From: Actinomycetota bacterium
GTDB lineage: Bacteria; Actinomycetota; Thermoleophilia; Gaiellales; Gaiellaceae
Assembly (NCBI GenBank): GCA_003152275.1
Contig: PLZU01000063.1
Span: forward strand, 129,473 to 180,216
DNA length: 50,744 nucleotides
Direction: 5' to 3'
A program made the position numbers and the translations under genes. Below are positions 39,146 to 46,578 of this stretch, piece by piece. Positions within the stretch are counted from its first letter, which is position 1, and every line of letters starts with the position of its first letter. Below the pieces are notes generated by a model, which had not been told where the DNA came from, made no database searches, and saw nothing but the letters and a program-made list of their open reading frames with translations.

Positions 39146-40153
39146 CTAGCCTAGATCAGTACGCGCGAGCAGATCCTCGCGCGGTAGCGCGGCGATCACG
39201 GCCCAGAGCTCGGGCCCGCGCTCGCGCCCGGTGAGCGCGAGTCGTACCGCCTTCAGGTCGCCACCAACAGCCTTGAGCTCGCGCACGACTCCGCGCGCAT
39301 CGACGCCACCCTCGACGAGCTCGCGGAAGCGCTGCAGGGTCTCGGGCGCGTCGACCTCGACGCGTTCCGGCTCGAGCACCTGCTTTGCGTACTCGCGCGC
39401 CTCGCGTAGGTCACGCGCACCGCGAAGCACAGGCGCGACCGACACCGGAACGCCAACGCGCTCAGCGAGCTCTTCGTCCGAGAGCGCCGCAAGGGCCTCG
39501 ATCGACAACCGCCGCAGGCGAGAGAGGTCGAGATGGACGTCGTGCTTCGGCAGGCCCAGCTCAACGAGATACGCGTGCACAGCCTCCGGCGGGATCCCGG
39601 CCTCGCGCAGATCTGCGAGCGACGACGCTCCGTGGCGTTTCGAGAGCTTCGATCCGTCCTCGCCGAGCAACAGCCCGTGGTGCACGTATTCCGGCGGCTC
39701 CGCCCCGAGTGCGCGGATGAGCGCTGCCTGCAGCTCCGCATTCGCGCGATGGTCGGAGCCGCGGATCACATGCGTGATCTCGAGATCCATGTCGTCGACC
39801 GCTGAGGCGAGCTGATACGTAGGCGTCCCGTCCGGACGCAGGAGTGTCGTCTGGCCGAAGCGGAGCGCTCCCTCCGCGTCGGGCTCGCCGACCAGGTGGG
39901 CCGCCTCCCGATGGCGGACGTGGCGCTCGCTCTGCCGGACCGGGCCTTCGTCCCACCGGACGCCAAGCCATTCGAGGTCGGACACGATTGCCTCGGCTCC
40001 GCCCTCGACGTTGCGTGCCGGATCCGTGTCGTCGATCCGAAGCAGGAAGGCGCCGCCGTGCTCGTCAGCGAAGCTGCGATTCGCGACCGCGCTCAGAGCG
40101 CCGCCGAGGTGCAGCGATCCGGTTGGACTAGGTGCGAAGCGCACGCGAACCAC
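39146..40153 (-). CDS. gltX: Glutamyl-tRNA synthetase, compact form
   Basis: 335 residues against about 470 in most bacteria. HIGH-type RFAPSPTGSLHLGGALSA, IDDTDPARNVEGGAEAI, GTPTYQLASAVDDMDLEITHVIRGSDH and KLSKRHGASSL are all present, so the Rossmann core is complete. Missing: about 65 residues of the connective domain that follows SERHVRHREAAHL (including the Cys-rich CxC region), and part of the anticodon domain, where LDLSRLRRLSIEAL follows the core closely. It keeps a C-terminal helical domain, unlike GluQ-RS, and stands in the gltX position before cysS. GTG start. Confidence 0.85.
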   Translation of the reverse strand: MVRVRFAPSPTGSLHLGGALSAVANRSFADEHGGAFLLRIDDTDPARNVEGGAEAIVSDLEWLGVRWDEGPVRQSERHVRHREAAHLVGEPDAEGALRFGQTTLLRPDGTPTYQLASAVDDMDLEITHVIRGSDHRANAELQAALIRALGAEPPEYVHHGLLLGEDGSKLSKRHGASSLADLREAGIPPEAVHAYLVELGLPKHDVHLDLSRLRRLSIEALAALSDEELAERVGVPVSVAPVLRGARDLREAREYAKQVLEPERVEVDAPETLQRFRELVEGGVDARGVVRELKAVGGDLKAVRLALTGRERGPELWAVIAALPREDLLARTDLG

Positions 40154-40165
40154 GTACGGGCAACG

Positions 40166-40660
40166 CTACGCGACGTGGAGGCCGTCGAGCACGATCTCGG
40201 GGTATCGGGCGGCCGTCGGGACGAGCATCATCACGTCCTCCGCGGTGACGTCCCGGCGAAGCGCGCCTGCGCGCTGCGCGCGCTGCACGAGCTGCTCGAC
40301 GGCGCGGCCGAGCTCGCCCTTCTCCGGCGTGCCCGCGCAGCGCTCGAGACCTTCGATCAGCGCGAGGTTCTCGGCGTAGAGCAAGGAGACGTGCCGAAAG
40401 AACCCGGCGAACCCCTCCCACGCATCTGGCTCGTCGCGTGCGGCCAGCGCGAGTTGGGTGAGCTCGCGGATGCGCTCGTTGAGCACCGCGATGACGAGAT
40501 CGTCCTTGCTCGGGAAATTGCGAAACACCGTGCCGTGCCCGACACCCGCGCGCCGGGCGATCTCGTCGACGCTGACGTCCAGCCCTTGCTCCGCGAAGCA
40601 CTCGCCCGCCACGTCGAGCAGGCGGTCGAGATTGCGCTGCGCATCGGCGCGGAGCGTCAT
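40166..40660 (-). CDS. TetR-family repressor of the adjacent efflux gene
   Basis: 164 residues. N-terminal helix-turn-helix VDEIARRAGVGHGTVFRNFPSKDDLV (about 31-56); the ligand domain is helical (residues 65-160) with a short C-terminus. The ATG overlaps the stop of the MFS gene (ATGA), so both are one operon. A 10-4-10 inverted repeat immediately upstream of the MFS start (42099-42122) is a strong candidate for its operator, implying autoregulation and drug-induced efflux. Confidence 0.9.
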   Translation of the reverse strand: MTLRADAQRNLDRLLDVAGECFAEQGLDVSVDEIARRAGVGHGTVFRNFPSKDDLVIAVLNERIRELTQLALAARDEPDAWEGFAGFFRHVSLLYAENLALIEGLERCAGTPEKGELGRAVEQLVQRAQRAGALRRDVTAEDVMMLVPTAARYPEIVLDGLHVA

Positions 40661-42084
40661 CCGCCGACCGGCACGACGTCCGCCTGGACCACAGCCTGGA
40701 TCCGCTCGACGTCGCGACGGCGCAGCAGCACGATCAGCAGCACGAGCGCGGCGAGCACGAAGCCTGCCCCGCCCGCGAAGGCCCAGTGGAAGCCGTGCAC
40801 GAGCTCTGCCTTCGTGGTGCCGGGCGAACGGCTGGCCGCGAGCGTACTCAGGACAGCGAGCCCCAAGGCGCCGCCGATCTGCTGCGACGTGTTGAAGAGG
40901 CCGGACGCGAGACCCTGATCAGAATCCTCGAGCCCTGTCGTTGCCACGAGCGTCAGCGGCACGAACACCGCGCCCATGCCGAGCGAGGTGAGGAGGATCG
41001 AAGGCATGACGTCGGCGACGTAGGAGCCGTGCACCGGGATGCGCGCGAGCAGCGCCAATCCGACCGCCGTGACGATCATCCCGACCACGGCGACGGGGCG
41101 CACGCCGATCTTCGGCGCGAAGTGCGACGCGAGACCCGCTGAGATCATGATCCCGGCGGTGAACGGCAGGAACGCGAGGCCGGCCTTCAGCGGACCGTAG
41201 TCGAGCACCTTCTGGAGGTACAGCGAGTTGAAGAAGAACATCGCGAAGAGGCCCGACGCGACGAGGAACATCACGACGTTCGCCGCCGTTAGTGAGCGCA
41301 CACGAAAGATGCTGAGACGGACGAGGGGCGCAGTTGCGCGCAGCTCGATCAGCACGAACGCCGTAAGCAGGATTGCAGCGCCGGCGAATGTGCTGAGCGT
41401 CAGTGCTGACGTCCAGCCATCGCTCTGCGCCTTCACGATCGCGTAGACGAGCGTCATGAGGCCGCCGGTGGCGGTGACCGCGCCGGCGACGTCGAAGCTG
41501 CGCTCGGCGTGCTCGTCGATCGACTCCGGAATCAGACGGAGTGACAGTACGAACGCGCCGATGCCGATCGGCACGTTGATGAAGAAGATCCACGGCCACG
41601 AGAACGCCTCGGTCAGGACGCCGCCGAGCACGAGGCCGACCGCCGAGCCGCCGGAGGCGATCGCGGCCCAGACGCCGAGCGCCTTGCCGCGCTCCTTGCC
41701 CTCCGAGAAGGTCGTGCTGATGATCGCGAGCGCGGCCGGCGAGATGAACGCTGCGCCGAGACCCTGGAGCGCTCGCGTGCTGATCAGCCAGGTCGAGCTC
41801 GTCGCGAGGCCGTTCAGCAGGGATGCGACGGTGAAGACGACGACGCCGGCGAGGAAGAGCCGCTTGCGGCCGAGCAGGTCGCCTGCGCGGCCGCCGAGCA
41901 GGAGGAAGCCGCCGAAGACGAGCGCGTACGCATTGACGATCCACTGCAGGTTGGCCTCGCTGAGCCCGAGATCCTTCTGGATCGAGGGGAGCGCAACGTT
42001 CACGACCGTCGCGTCGAGAATGACCATGAACTGCGCGAGGCAGACGAGAACGAGGATGACCCAGGGGTTCGTCGTGTGGCGCAT
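40657..42084 (-). CDS. MFS multidrug exporter, DHA2 (14-helix) type
   Basis: 475 residues, 14 predicted helices. Opens NPWVILVLVCLAQFMVILDATVVNVALPSI, the DHA2 family signature (motif D1, as in EmrB/QacA), followed by motif A-like LGGRAGDLLGRKRLF and motif C GGSAVGLVLGGVLT. Proton-driven export of drugs or cations. The ATG at 42084 has GGAG about 4 bases upstream. First gene of an operon with the TetR regulator, and separated from the beta-helix remnant by the operator. Confidence 0.92.
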   Translation of the reverse strand: MRHTTNPWVILVLVCLAQFMVILDATVVNVALPSIQKDLGLSEANLQWIVNAYALVFGGFLLLGGRAGDLLGRKRLFLAGVVVFTVASLLNGLATSSTWLISTRALQGLGAAFISPAALAIISTTFSEGKERGKALGVWAAIASGGSAVGLVLGGVLTEAFSWPWIFFINVPIGIGAFVLSLRLIPESIDEHAERSFDVAGAVTATGGLMTLVYAIVKAQSDGWTSALTLSTFAGAAILLTAFVLIELRATAPLVRLSIFRVRSLTAANVVMFLVASGLFAMFFFNSLYLQKVLDYGPLKAGLAFLPFTAGIMISAGLASHFAPKIGVRPVAVVGMIVTAVGLALLARIPVHGSYVADVMPSILLTSLGMGAVFVPLTLVATTGLEDSDQGLASGLFNTSQQIGGALGLAVLSTLAASRSPGTTKAELVHGFHWAFAGGAGFVLAALVLLIVLLRRRDVERIQAVVQADVVPVGG

Positions 42085-42098
42085 GGAGCTCCGATCGG

Positions 42099-42122
42099 TA
42101 AGCGGACTAGCCAGTCCGCTTA
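42099..42122. promoter_or_regulatory. TetR-type operator, 10-4-10 inverted repeat
   Basis: TAAGCGGACT-AGCC-AGTCCGCTTA, perfect over both 10-base arms, 14 bases upstream of the MFS exporter ATG. Size and position are those of a TetR-family operator. Confidence 0.75.
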
Positions 42123-42157
42123 GGGTAGCCAATGCCGGCACCCCTGCGTCGACGTGA

Positions 42158-42187
42158 AGAGAGGGCGGCCCGTGAGCCGCCCTCTCT
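42158..42187 (-). terminator. Strong 12-base-pair hairpin after the beta-helix remnant
   Basis: AGAGAGGGCGGC (42158-42169) pairs perfectly with GCCGCCCTCTCT (42176-42187) around a 6-base loop. It lies 23 bases past the stop of the minus-strand remnant at 42211. There is no T-run on either side, so it may be a terminator of the T-less kind seen in actinobacteria, or a transcript-stabilising hairpin. Confidence 0.5.
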
Positions 42188-42210
42188 GGTCGTGCGCGTG
42201 AAAGCTAGGA

Positions 42211-42462
42211 CTACTTGTTGTTGTTGATGTGGTTCGGGCCGAGCGGGTCGATTGCGGTGGCGAATGTTCCGCTGTCGCAGTCGCTGGTCGCATAGCCGTC
42301 ACCGCTGATCTTGTTGTTGACGACGTGGTCGTGGTTGCCATCGCCGGCGATGCCGGCTTGGTAGCCGCAGGTCGCGCTCGAGCCGGTGAGGTTCGTGAGG
42401 CCGTCGGTCTTCGAGATCGTGTTGTTCACGACCGAGTTATTGGTCGGCGTGAGCGTATTCCG
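42211..42462 (-). pseudogene. 3' remnant of a secreted beta-helix-type gene
   Basis: About 83 residues with Asn-rich turns, NTLTPTNNSVVNNTISK, DHVVNNKISGDGYATSD and a final LGPNHINNNK, typical of right-handed parallel beta-helix repeats. No signal peptide or start is present: the sequence simply begins next to the divergent mutY start. The 5' part is gone, so it is a broken gene end with its hairpin still in place. Lower in GC than the flanks. The remainder may have been replaced when the mutY block moved in. Confidence 0.6.
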
Positions 42463-42492
42463 ATCTTCCGCGGCTCCTCTAGGCTCGGCGGT

Positions 42493-43209
42493 GTGGAGGA
42501 GCAGCTTTCGGTCTGGTTCAGCCAAAACGGGCGCGATTTGCCCTGGCGCCGGACACGCGATCCCTACGCAATCCTGGTCTCCGAGGTCATGGCCCAACAG
42601 ACGCAGGTCGATCGCGTGGTGCCGCGCTTTGAGCGCTGGCTCGAGCGGTGGCCGACGGTCGAGACGCTGGCAGAGGCCTCACCCGCCGACGTGATCCGCG
42701 AGTGGCAGGGGCTCGGGTACAACCGCCGCGCGCTCGGCCTGCACCGCGCAGCCCAGCAGGTCGCGGCGCACGGCTGGCCAAGTGATCTGACGGAGCTGCC
42801 CGGCGTCGGGCGCTACACCGCCGATGCCGTCGCGTGCTTCGCACTCGGCCGCGCGGTGCTGCCCGTCGACGTGAACGTGCGTCGCGTGCAGGAGCGCACC
42901 GGCCACGCTTTCACGGCGGCGGCTGCACAGGCGCTGATGGATCTGGGCGCGACCGTCTGCGTTGCTCGCATTCCGCGCTGCGACATCTGCCCGCTCGCCG
43001 AGGGGTGCCCGTCGCGCGGCAGCCGTTACGAGCCGCTGCGCAAGCAGGGGCCGTTCGAGGGCTCGTTCCGGCAGCGCCGGGCGGCCACGCTCCGCCTCGT
43101 CGCGGACGCGGAGCAGCCCGTCGGCGACCTCGATCCGGACGCGGTCGCGTCGCTTGCGCGAGACGGGCTCGTGCTCGTTGCGGACGGCACCGTGTCGCTA
43201 CCCGGCTAG
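42493..43209 (+). CDS. mutY: A/G-specific adenine glycosylase, short MutY
   Basis: 238 residues. HhH-GPD core: WFSQNGRDLPWRRTRDPYAILVSEVMAQQTQV (catalytic Glu in SEVMAQQT), LPGVGRYTADAVACFALG (helix-hairpin-helix), VDVNVRRV (catalytic Asp), and a [4Fe-4S] site C-x6-C-x2-C-x5-C in CVARIPRCDICPLAEGC. Removes A mispaired with 8-oxoG. The C-terminal Nudix-like 8-oxoG recognition domain of classical MutY is missing; instead a short winged-helix-like tail (RQRRAATLRLVADA) follows. GTG start at 42493. Convergent with nothing; a membrane gene follows 4 bases later. Confidence 0.88.
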   Translation: MEEQLSVWFSQNGRDLPWRRTRDPYAILVSEVMAQQTQVDRVVPRFERWLERWPTVETLAEASPADVIREWQGLGYNRRALGLHRAAQQVAAHGWPSDLTELPGVGRYTADAVACFALGRAVLPVDVNVRRVQERTGHAFTAAAAQALMDLGATVCVARIPRCDICPLAEGCPSRGSRYEPLRKQGPFEGSFRQRRAATLRLVADAEQPVGDLDPDAVASLARDGLVLVADGTVSLPG

Positions 43210-43213
43210 TACG

Positions 43214-43639
43214 ATGGCCGCGATGCTCGTCGCCGACATCGTCACCCTGCTGATTCCCGTCTGGATCCTGCTCGGCCTGATCCTGCTGCTTGGCGTCTTC
43301 GCGCTCCTCGGCCGGATCCAGAACGGCCGCTATCTGCGACCGGTCATCAACCTGATCGCCAAGGTGCCGCTCCTCAACCGGTGGATGCAAAAGGCGTCGA
43401 ACGCGGCGCTCGAGCGGTCGAACCCGGAGCTCGCGAGCGCAATGAAGAAGATGAAGCGGACCGGCGCATTGCGCGATCCGATGAAAGCGCAGGCGGCGAT
43501 GTCACAGCTCACGCGCGATGAGCGGCGCGCGCTCCTGGACATGCAGGAGCAGCAAGGGCTCGGCGTCGCACCCGAGGCGACGAACCGGCAGATGCGCCGG
43601 CGCCTCGAGAAAGCCCAGAAGAGCGCCCGGAGGCGCTAA
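43214..43639 (+). CDS. Single-pass membrane protein with basic helical tail
   Basis: 141 residues. One N-terminal membrane helix (about 8-34, VTLLIPVWILLGLILLLGVFALLG), then a charged helical domain ending RQMRRRLEKAQKSARRR. The tail contains AMKKMKRTGALRDPMKAQAAMSQLTRDERRALLDMQ, helical and amphipathic. No known family. Starts 4 bases after mutY, so probably coexpressed. Stop overlaps the convergent gene at 43636 by 4 bases. Confidence 0.7.
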   Translation: MAAMLVADIVTLLIPVWILLGLILLLGVFALLGRIQNGRYLRPVINLIAKVPLLNRWMQKASNAALERSNPELASAMKKMKRTGALRDPMKAQAAMSQLTRDERRALLDMQEQQGLGVAPEATNRQMRRRLEKAQKSARRR

Positions 43640-43950
43640 GCCGCTTCCGCGAACCGTTCCGCATACAGCGCGAGCCACATCTGAATCAGGCGTTCACGGT
43701 CGAGCGGCCCCAGCTCCTGGCCGGCCTTGCGCTCGTGGATTGCGAGCTCGTCCTCGACCATCTCCTGCGTGAACGTCTCGTCCCACGCAAGACCTCGCAC
43801 CCAGTTCTCGCACGCGCGGACGACGTCGACGCGGCCCTTCCCCGGCGAGGTCACCACGGCGGTGCTCGCGCGCCGCGCGAGCTCCTCGGTCAGCCGAGAG
43901 ATCTCGAACCGCAGGTCATCCGGCGTCCACTCTTCGAGCGGCTTGGCCAT
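43636..43950 (-). CDS. 104-residue soluble protein of unknown function
   Basis: Acidic, helical. Begins AKPLEEWTPDDLRFEISRLTEEL; centre ENWVRGLAWDETFTQEMVEDE; end RLIQMWLALYAERFAEAA. No metal, nucleotide or membrane motif. The pattern suggests a small all-helical protein-protein module. It stands alone between two convergent/divergent blocks, with a dispersed palindrome upstream at 43992. Confidence 0.65.
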   Translation of the reverse strand: MAKPLEEWTPDDLRFEISRLTEELARRASTAVVTSPGKGRVDVVRACENWVRGLAWDETFTQEMVEDELAIHERKAGQELGPLDRERLIQMWLALYAERFAEAA

Positions 43951-43991
43951 GTCACAACGGTACGGGGTGGACCGGACGTTCCGGGAAAAGC

Positions 43992-44004
43992 GGTGTCAGA
44001 CACC
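43992..44004. repeat. Palindrome GGTGTC-A-GACACC
   Basis: Single copy of the dispersed GTC-W-GAC palindrome, identical to 36713-36725, in the 65-base gap between the 104-residue gene and the GNAT-like gene. Confidence 0.65.
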
Positions 44005-44015
44005 AGACGCGCGGA

Positions 44016-44711
44016 TTAGACCCCATGCCTCATCCAGACGTTTGGCTCGACATAGGTTCCGCGGCCGCCGTCGAAATGCACCGGCACGAGCGCGCCCGGA
44101 ACGACATAGTCGCCGTCCTCCGGGAACTGGAGGCCCGTCCACTCCTCCCACTCATCGCGCGAGGCCGTCACCGTCATCGACTTCGGCGCAGGCGAGAGGA
44201 TCTCGGCCCCGAGGCGCTCGTGCGTGCGGATCCACGGGTCGTAATGGAACCCGTCTTCGCGGCGCCAGCGGACGTAGCTCTCCATCGGCGTGAGCGGATA
44301 GCGCTCCTTCCACGTCGGCCGCACGGGTGCGATCAGGCAATCGAGACCGTGTGCGGTCGCGAGACCCCTCATGCGCTCCAAAATCTCCGACGCAACCCCG
44401 GTGCCGCGATACGACGGCAGGACCCCGGCGACGACGGCGCAAAGCGTTGTCGGCTCGCCGACGACGCCGTTGCTCATCGCCCAGTCGAGGCCTCGCTGCT
44501 CGGGAACGCCGTCCCACTTGACGGGCAGGGTGCACGCGTACCCGATCGTCTCCTTGTCGTCAACGACCCAGAGCTGGAAGTCTGCGTAGACGTCGTAGAG
44601 TCTCGGCCAGAACGTCGAGATCACCTGGTCGTGGTCCATGAACTCCGGCCAGAGGCTCGGCAGCTTGCCGCTCAGGTTGCGCTCAGCGTGGGTGTACATG
44701 CGCAGCTTCAT
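44016..44711 (-). CDS. GNAT-fold protein downstream of ispF
   Basis: 231 residues. Central acetyl-CoA-type segment VVAGVLPSYRGTGVASEILERMRGLA fits the GNAT beta4-alpha3 region (R-G-T-G-V). The flanks are long: N-terminal KLRMYTHAERNLSGKLPSLWPEFMDHD and C-terminal PWIRTHERLGAEILSPAPKSMTVT. Similar proteins are annotated only as putative acetyltransferases. The ATG overlaps the ispF stop (ATGA), so it is translationally coupled to the isoprenoid genes, without an obvious chemical link. Confidence 0.75.
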   Translation of the reverse strand: MKLRMYTHAERNLSGKLPSLWPEFMDHDQVISTFWPRLYDVYADFQLWVVDDKETIGYACTLPVKWDGVPEQRGLDWAMSNGVVGEPTTLCAVVAGVLPSYRGTGVASEILERMRGLATAHGLDCLIAPVRPTWKERYPLTPMESYVRWRREDGFHYDPWIRTHERLGAEILSPAPKSMTVTASRDEWEEWTGLQFPEDGDYVVPGALVPVHFDGGRGTYVEPNVWMRHGV

Positions 44712-45187
44712 CGCTGCAACAATGCGACGGCCTGCGCGGCAAGCCCCTCACCGCGGCCGGTGAAGCCGAGCGTGTCCGTCGTCGTTGCGTGTACGGCAAC
44801 ACGGTCCACGTCGACACCCAGAGCGCCGGCGAGCTTCGCGCGCATCGCATCTCGATGCGGAGCGAGTCGCGGCTCTTCGCCGATCAGCACGACGTCCGCG
44901 TTCGCGAGCTCCCAGCCCGCCTCGCGCACGCGGCGCCACGCCTCGCGCAGCAGGACGAGCGAGTCTGCTCCCTCAAGCGACGGGTCACCGGACGGGAACA
45001 GCGCGCCGATGTCCTCGAGACCGGCGGCGCCGAGTACGGCGTCCGTGAGCGCGTGCGCGAGCACGTCGCCGTCGGAGTGACCCGCGAGCCCGCGCGGGTG
45101 GTCGATGCGCACGCCACCGAGTACGAGCGGCACGCCGTCCTGCAGCGCATGCGCGTCGAAGCCGGTGCCGACCCGGTATTCGCTCAT
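44708..45187 (-). CDS. ispF: 2-C-methyl-D-erythritol 2,4-cyclodiphosphate synthase
   Basis: 159 residues. GTGFDAHAL with the Asp-x-His zinc ligands, GLAGHSDGDVLAHALTDAVLGAAGLEDIGALFP with the second zinc His and the FPP-binding segment, and ATTTDTLGFTGRGEG. Forms MEcPP in the MEP isoprenoid pathway. The ATG at 45187 is preceded by GGAGCGGGA supplied by junction repeat copy B, and overlaps the HAD gene stop (AATGAG). Normally adjacent to ispD; here a HAD gene lies between. Confidence 0.94.
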   Translation of the reverse strand: MSEYRVGTGFDAHALQDGVPLVLGGVRIDHPRGLAGHSDGDVLAHALTDAVLGAAGLEDIGALFPSGDPSLEGADSLVLLREAWRRVREAGWELANADVVLIGEEPRLAPHRDAMRAKLAGALGVDVDRVAVHATTTDTLGFTGRGEGLAAQAVALLQR

Positions 45188-45891
45188 TCCCGCTCCGGCG
45201 TCGGCCAAGCCGCCGCCTCCGCTTCTGGGCCGGCTCCGTCGAGCCTACGCCGGCTGAGCACCTCCGCCAGTTCGTCGAGCGACTCGATCCCCACGTCGGC
45301 CTCCGACGCGTCGTGCAGGACGCCCCACGGCCCGCGGCGTATGTGCACCGCGAACATGCCGGCGCGCTTCGCCGGCAGGACGTCGTTGTCAACGCGGTCG
45401 CCGACGTACGCGATCTCGCCGGCGGGCCGCTCCGCCTCCGCGACGATCCTCTCGAAGAACTCTGGCGACGGCTTCTCGACGCCCCACCGCTCGGATGAGC
45501 CGACAAAGTCGACGTACGGGCGCACGACGTCTTCATTGAGCGCCTGCATGTTCCCGACGGCGCCGACCAGCAGCCCGCGCTCCCGCAGAACGCGCAGGCA
45601 CGGCACGGCGTCGGGATACAGCTGATCCGACGAGAACCCGCCGAATGGCCCGTCGATGCCGAGCCACTCAAACGCCTGCCGATGCGACTCGCCGCGCTCG
45701 ATCGCTGCCCCGACGAGCGCCATCAGCGTGAAGCGCGGCACGCCGTATACGTCCGCGATGCGCTCCCACGCGCGCGTCTCGTCGACGAGCGTCTCGCCGA
45801 CGTCGAACACGACCGCAGTCACCTTCCCCGCTCCGGCGCCGGCCGAGCCGGCGCCTCCGCTACTGGTGACCTCCGTCAAGCCTACGTTCAC
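45184..45891 (-). CDS. HAD-family phosphatase inserted between ispD and ispF
   Basis: 235 residues as a GTG start at 45891 overlapping the ispD stop (GTGA). Motif I VVFDVGETLVDETRAW (the second Asp is replaced by Glu: DVGET, unusual), motif II VGAVGNM, motif III Lys in GVEKPSPEFF, motif IV YVGDRVDNDV. The first 23 and last about 20 residues are low-complexity Gly/Ala/Glu stretches coded by two repeat copies. A GTG at 45822 preceded by GGAG and GGGGAAGG would give a protein starting directly at the fold and is equally plausible. The substrate is unknown. Confidence 0.85.
   Translation of the reverse strand: MNVGLTEVTSSGGAGSAGAGAGKVTAVVFDVGETLVDETRAWERIADVYGVPRFTLMALVGAAIERGESHRQAFEWLGIDGPFGGFSSDQLYPDAVPCLRVLRERGLLVGAVGNMQALNEDVVRPYVDFVGSSERWGVEKPSPEFFERIVAEAERPAGEIAYVGDRVDNDVLPAKRAGMFAVHIRRGPWGVLHDASEADVGIESLDELAEVLSRRRLDGAGPEAEAAAWPTPERE
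45187..45253 (-). repeat. Junction repeat copy B
   Basis: 67 bases reading, on the minus strand, from CCGGCGTAGGCTCGACGGAG to GCCGGAGCGGGAA. Encodes the last about 22 residues of the HAD protein and ends on the ispF start codon, giving it a GGAG 5 bases upstream. Shares about four fifths of its bases with copy C by eye. Confidence 0.75.
45824..45888 (-). repeat. Junction repeat copy C
   Basis: 65 bases, minus-strand sense CGTAGGCTTGACGGAGGTCA... to GCCGGAGCGGGGAA, starting at the ispD stop codon. Contains a perfect hairpin GGCGCCGGC-TCG-GCCGGCGCC, degraded in copy B and deleted in copy A. Read in frame as the HAD N-terminus. Confidence 0.75.
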
Positions 45892-46553
45892 AGCCACGAT
45901 GCGATCTTCGCGAGGTCGTCGGCCGTCGTGACCTTCATGAGGCGCGGATCGCCTTCCACCATCTTCACCCGCCCGCCCGCGGCCTCGACGAGCCCGGCGC
46001 AGTCGGTCGCCTCTGCACCGCCGGCGACGGCACGGCGGAATACGTCCGCGACGAAAGCCTGCGGTGTCTGCACGGCATAGAGCGAGTCCCGCGCCACCGT
46101 CTCCTCGATGCCGCCGTCCGGGCCGACGCGCTTCAGCGTGTCGGACACCGGGATCCCCGGCACTGCGCCGTCCCAGCCCTCCGAGAGAGGCGCGAGCACC
46201 CGCCCGATCACCTCGTCGGAAAGCAGCGGCCGTGCCGCGTCGTGCACGAGGACGACGAGGGCCGTGGCGGGCACCTCGGCGAGGCCGGCGCGAACCGAAT
46301 CGGTACGGGTCGCACCGCCCGCGACGCACGCGTTGGCCTTGCCGCAACCGAGCTCCTCGGCGAGCAGGATCGCCGGCTCTTCCCAGCCCGCCGGCGCGAC
46401 GACGACGATCCCGTCGATCCAGTCGGAGTCTTCGAGGCGGCGCAGAGGCTCGGCGAGGAGTGGATCCTCACCGAGCTTCGCGAACGCCTTGGGATGTTCG
46501 AGGCCGAGCCTCTCGCCGCGACCTGCTGCGACGAGGATCGCCCAAACCGACAC
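45888..46553 (-). CDS. ispD: 2-C-methyl-D-erythritol 4-phosphate cytidylyltransferase
   Basis: 221 residues. Nucleotide-binding start ILVAAGRGERLGLEHPKAFAKLG, GGATRTDSVRAGL, VLVHDAARPLLSDEVI and DSLYAVQTPQAFVADVF, ending ATDCAGLVEAAGGRVKMVEGDP: the full IspD motif set. Third step of the MEP pathway. GTG start at 46553, 25 bases after the carD stop, likely in the same operon. Its stop marks the start of junction repeat C. Confidence 0.94.
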   Translation of the reverse strand: MSVWAILVAAGRGERLGLEHPKAFAKLGEDPLLAEPLRRLEDSDWIDGIVVVAPAGWEEPAILLAEELGCGKANACVAGGATRTDSVRAGLAEVPATALVVLVHDAARPLLSDEVIGRVLAPLSEGWDGAVPGIPVSDTLKRVGPDGGIEETVARDSLYAVQTPQAFVADVFRRAVAGGAEATDCAGLVEAAGGRVKMVEGDPRLMKVTTADDLAKIASWL

Positions 46554-46578
46554 CTATACCGCCGACATGGGCCGCGAG

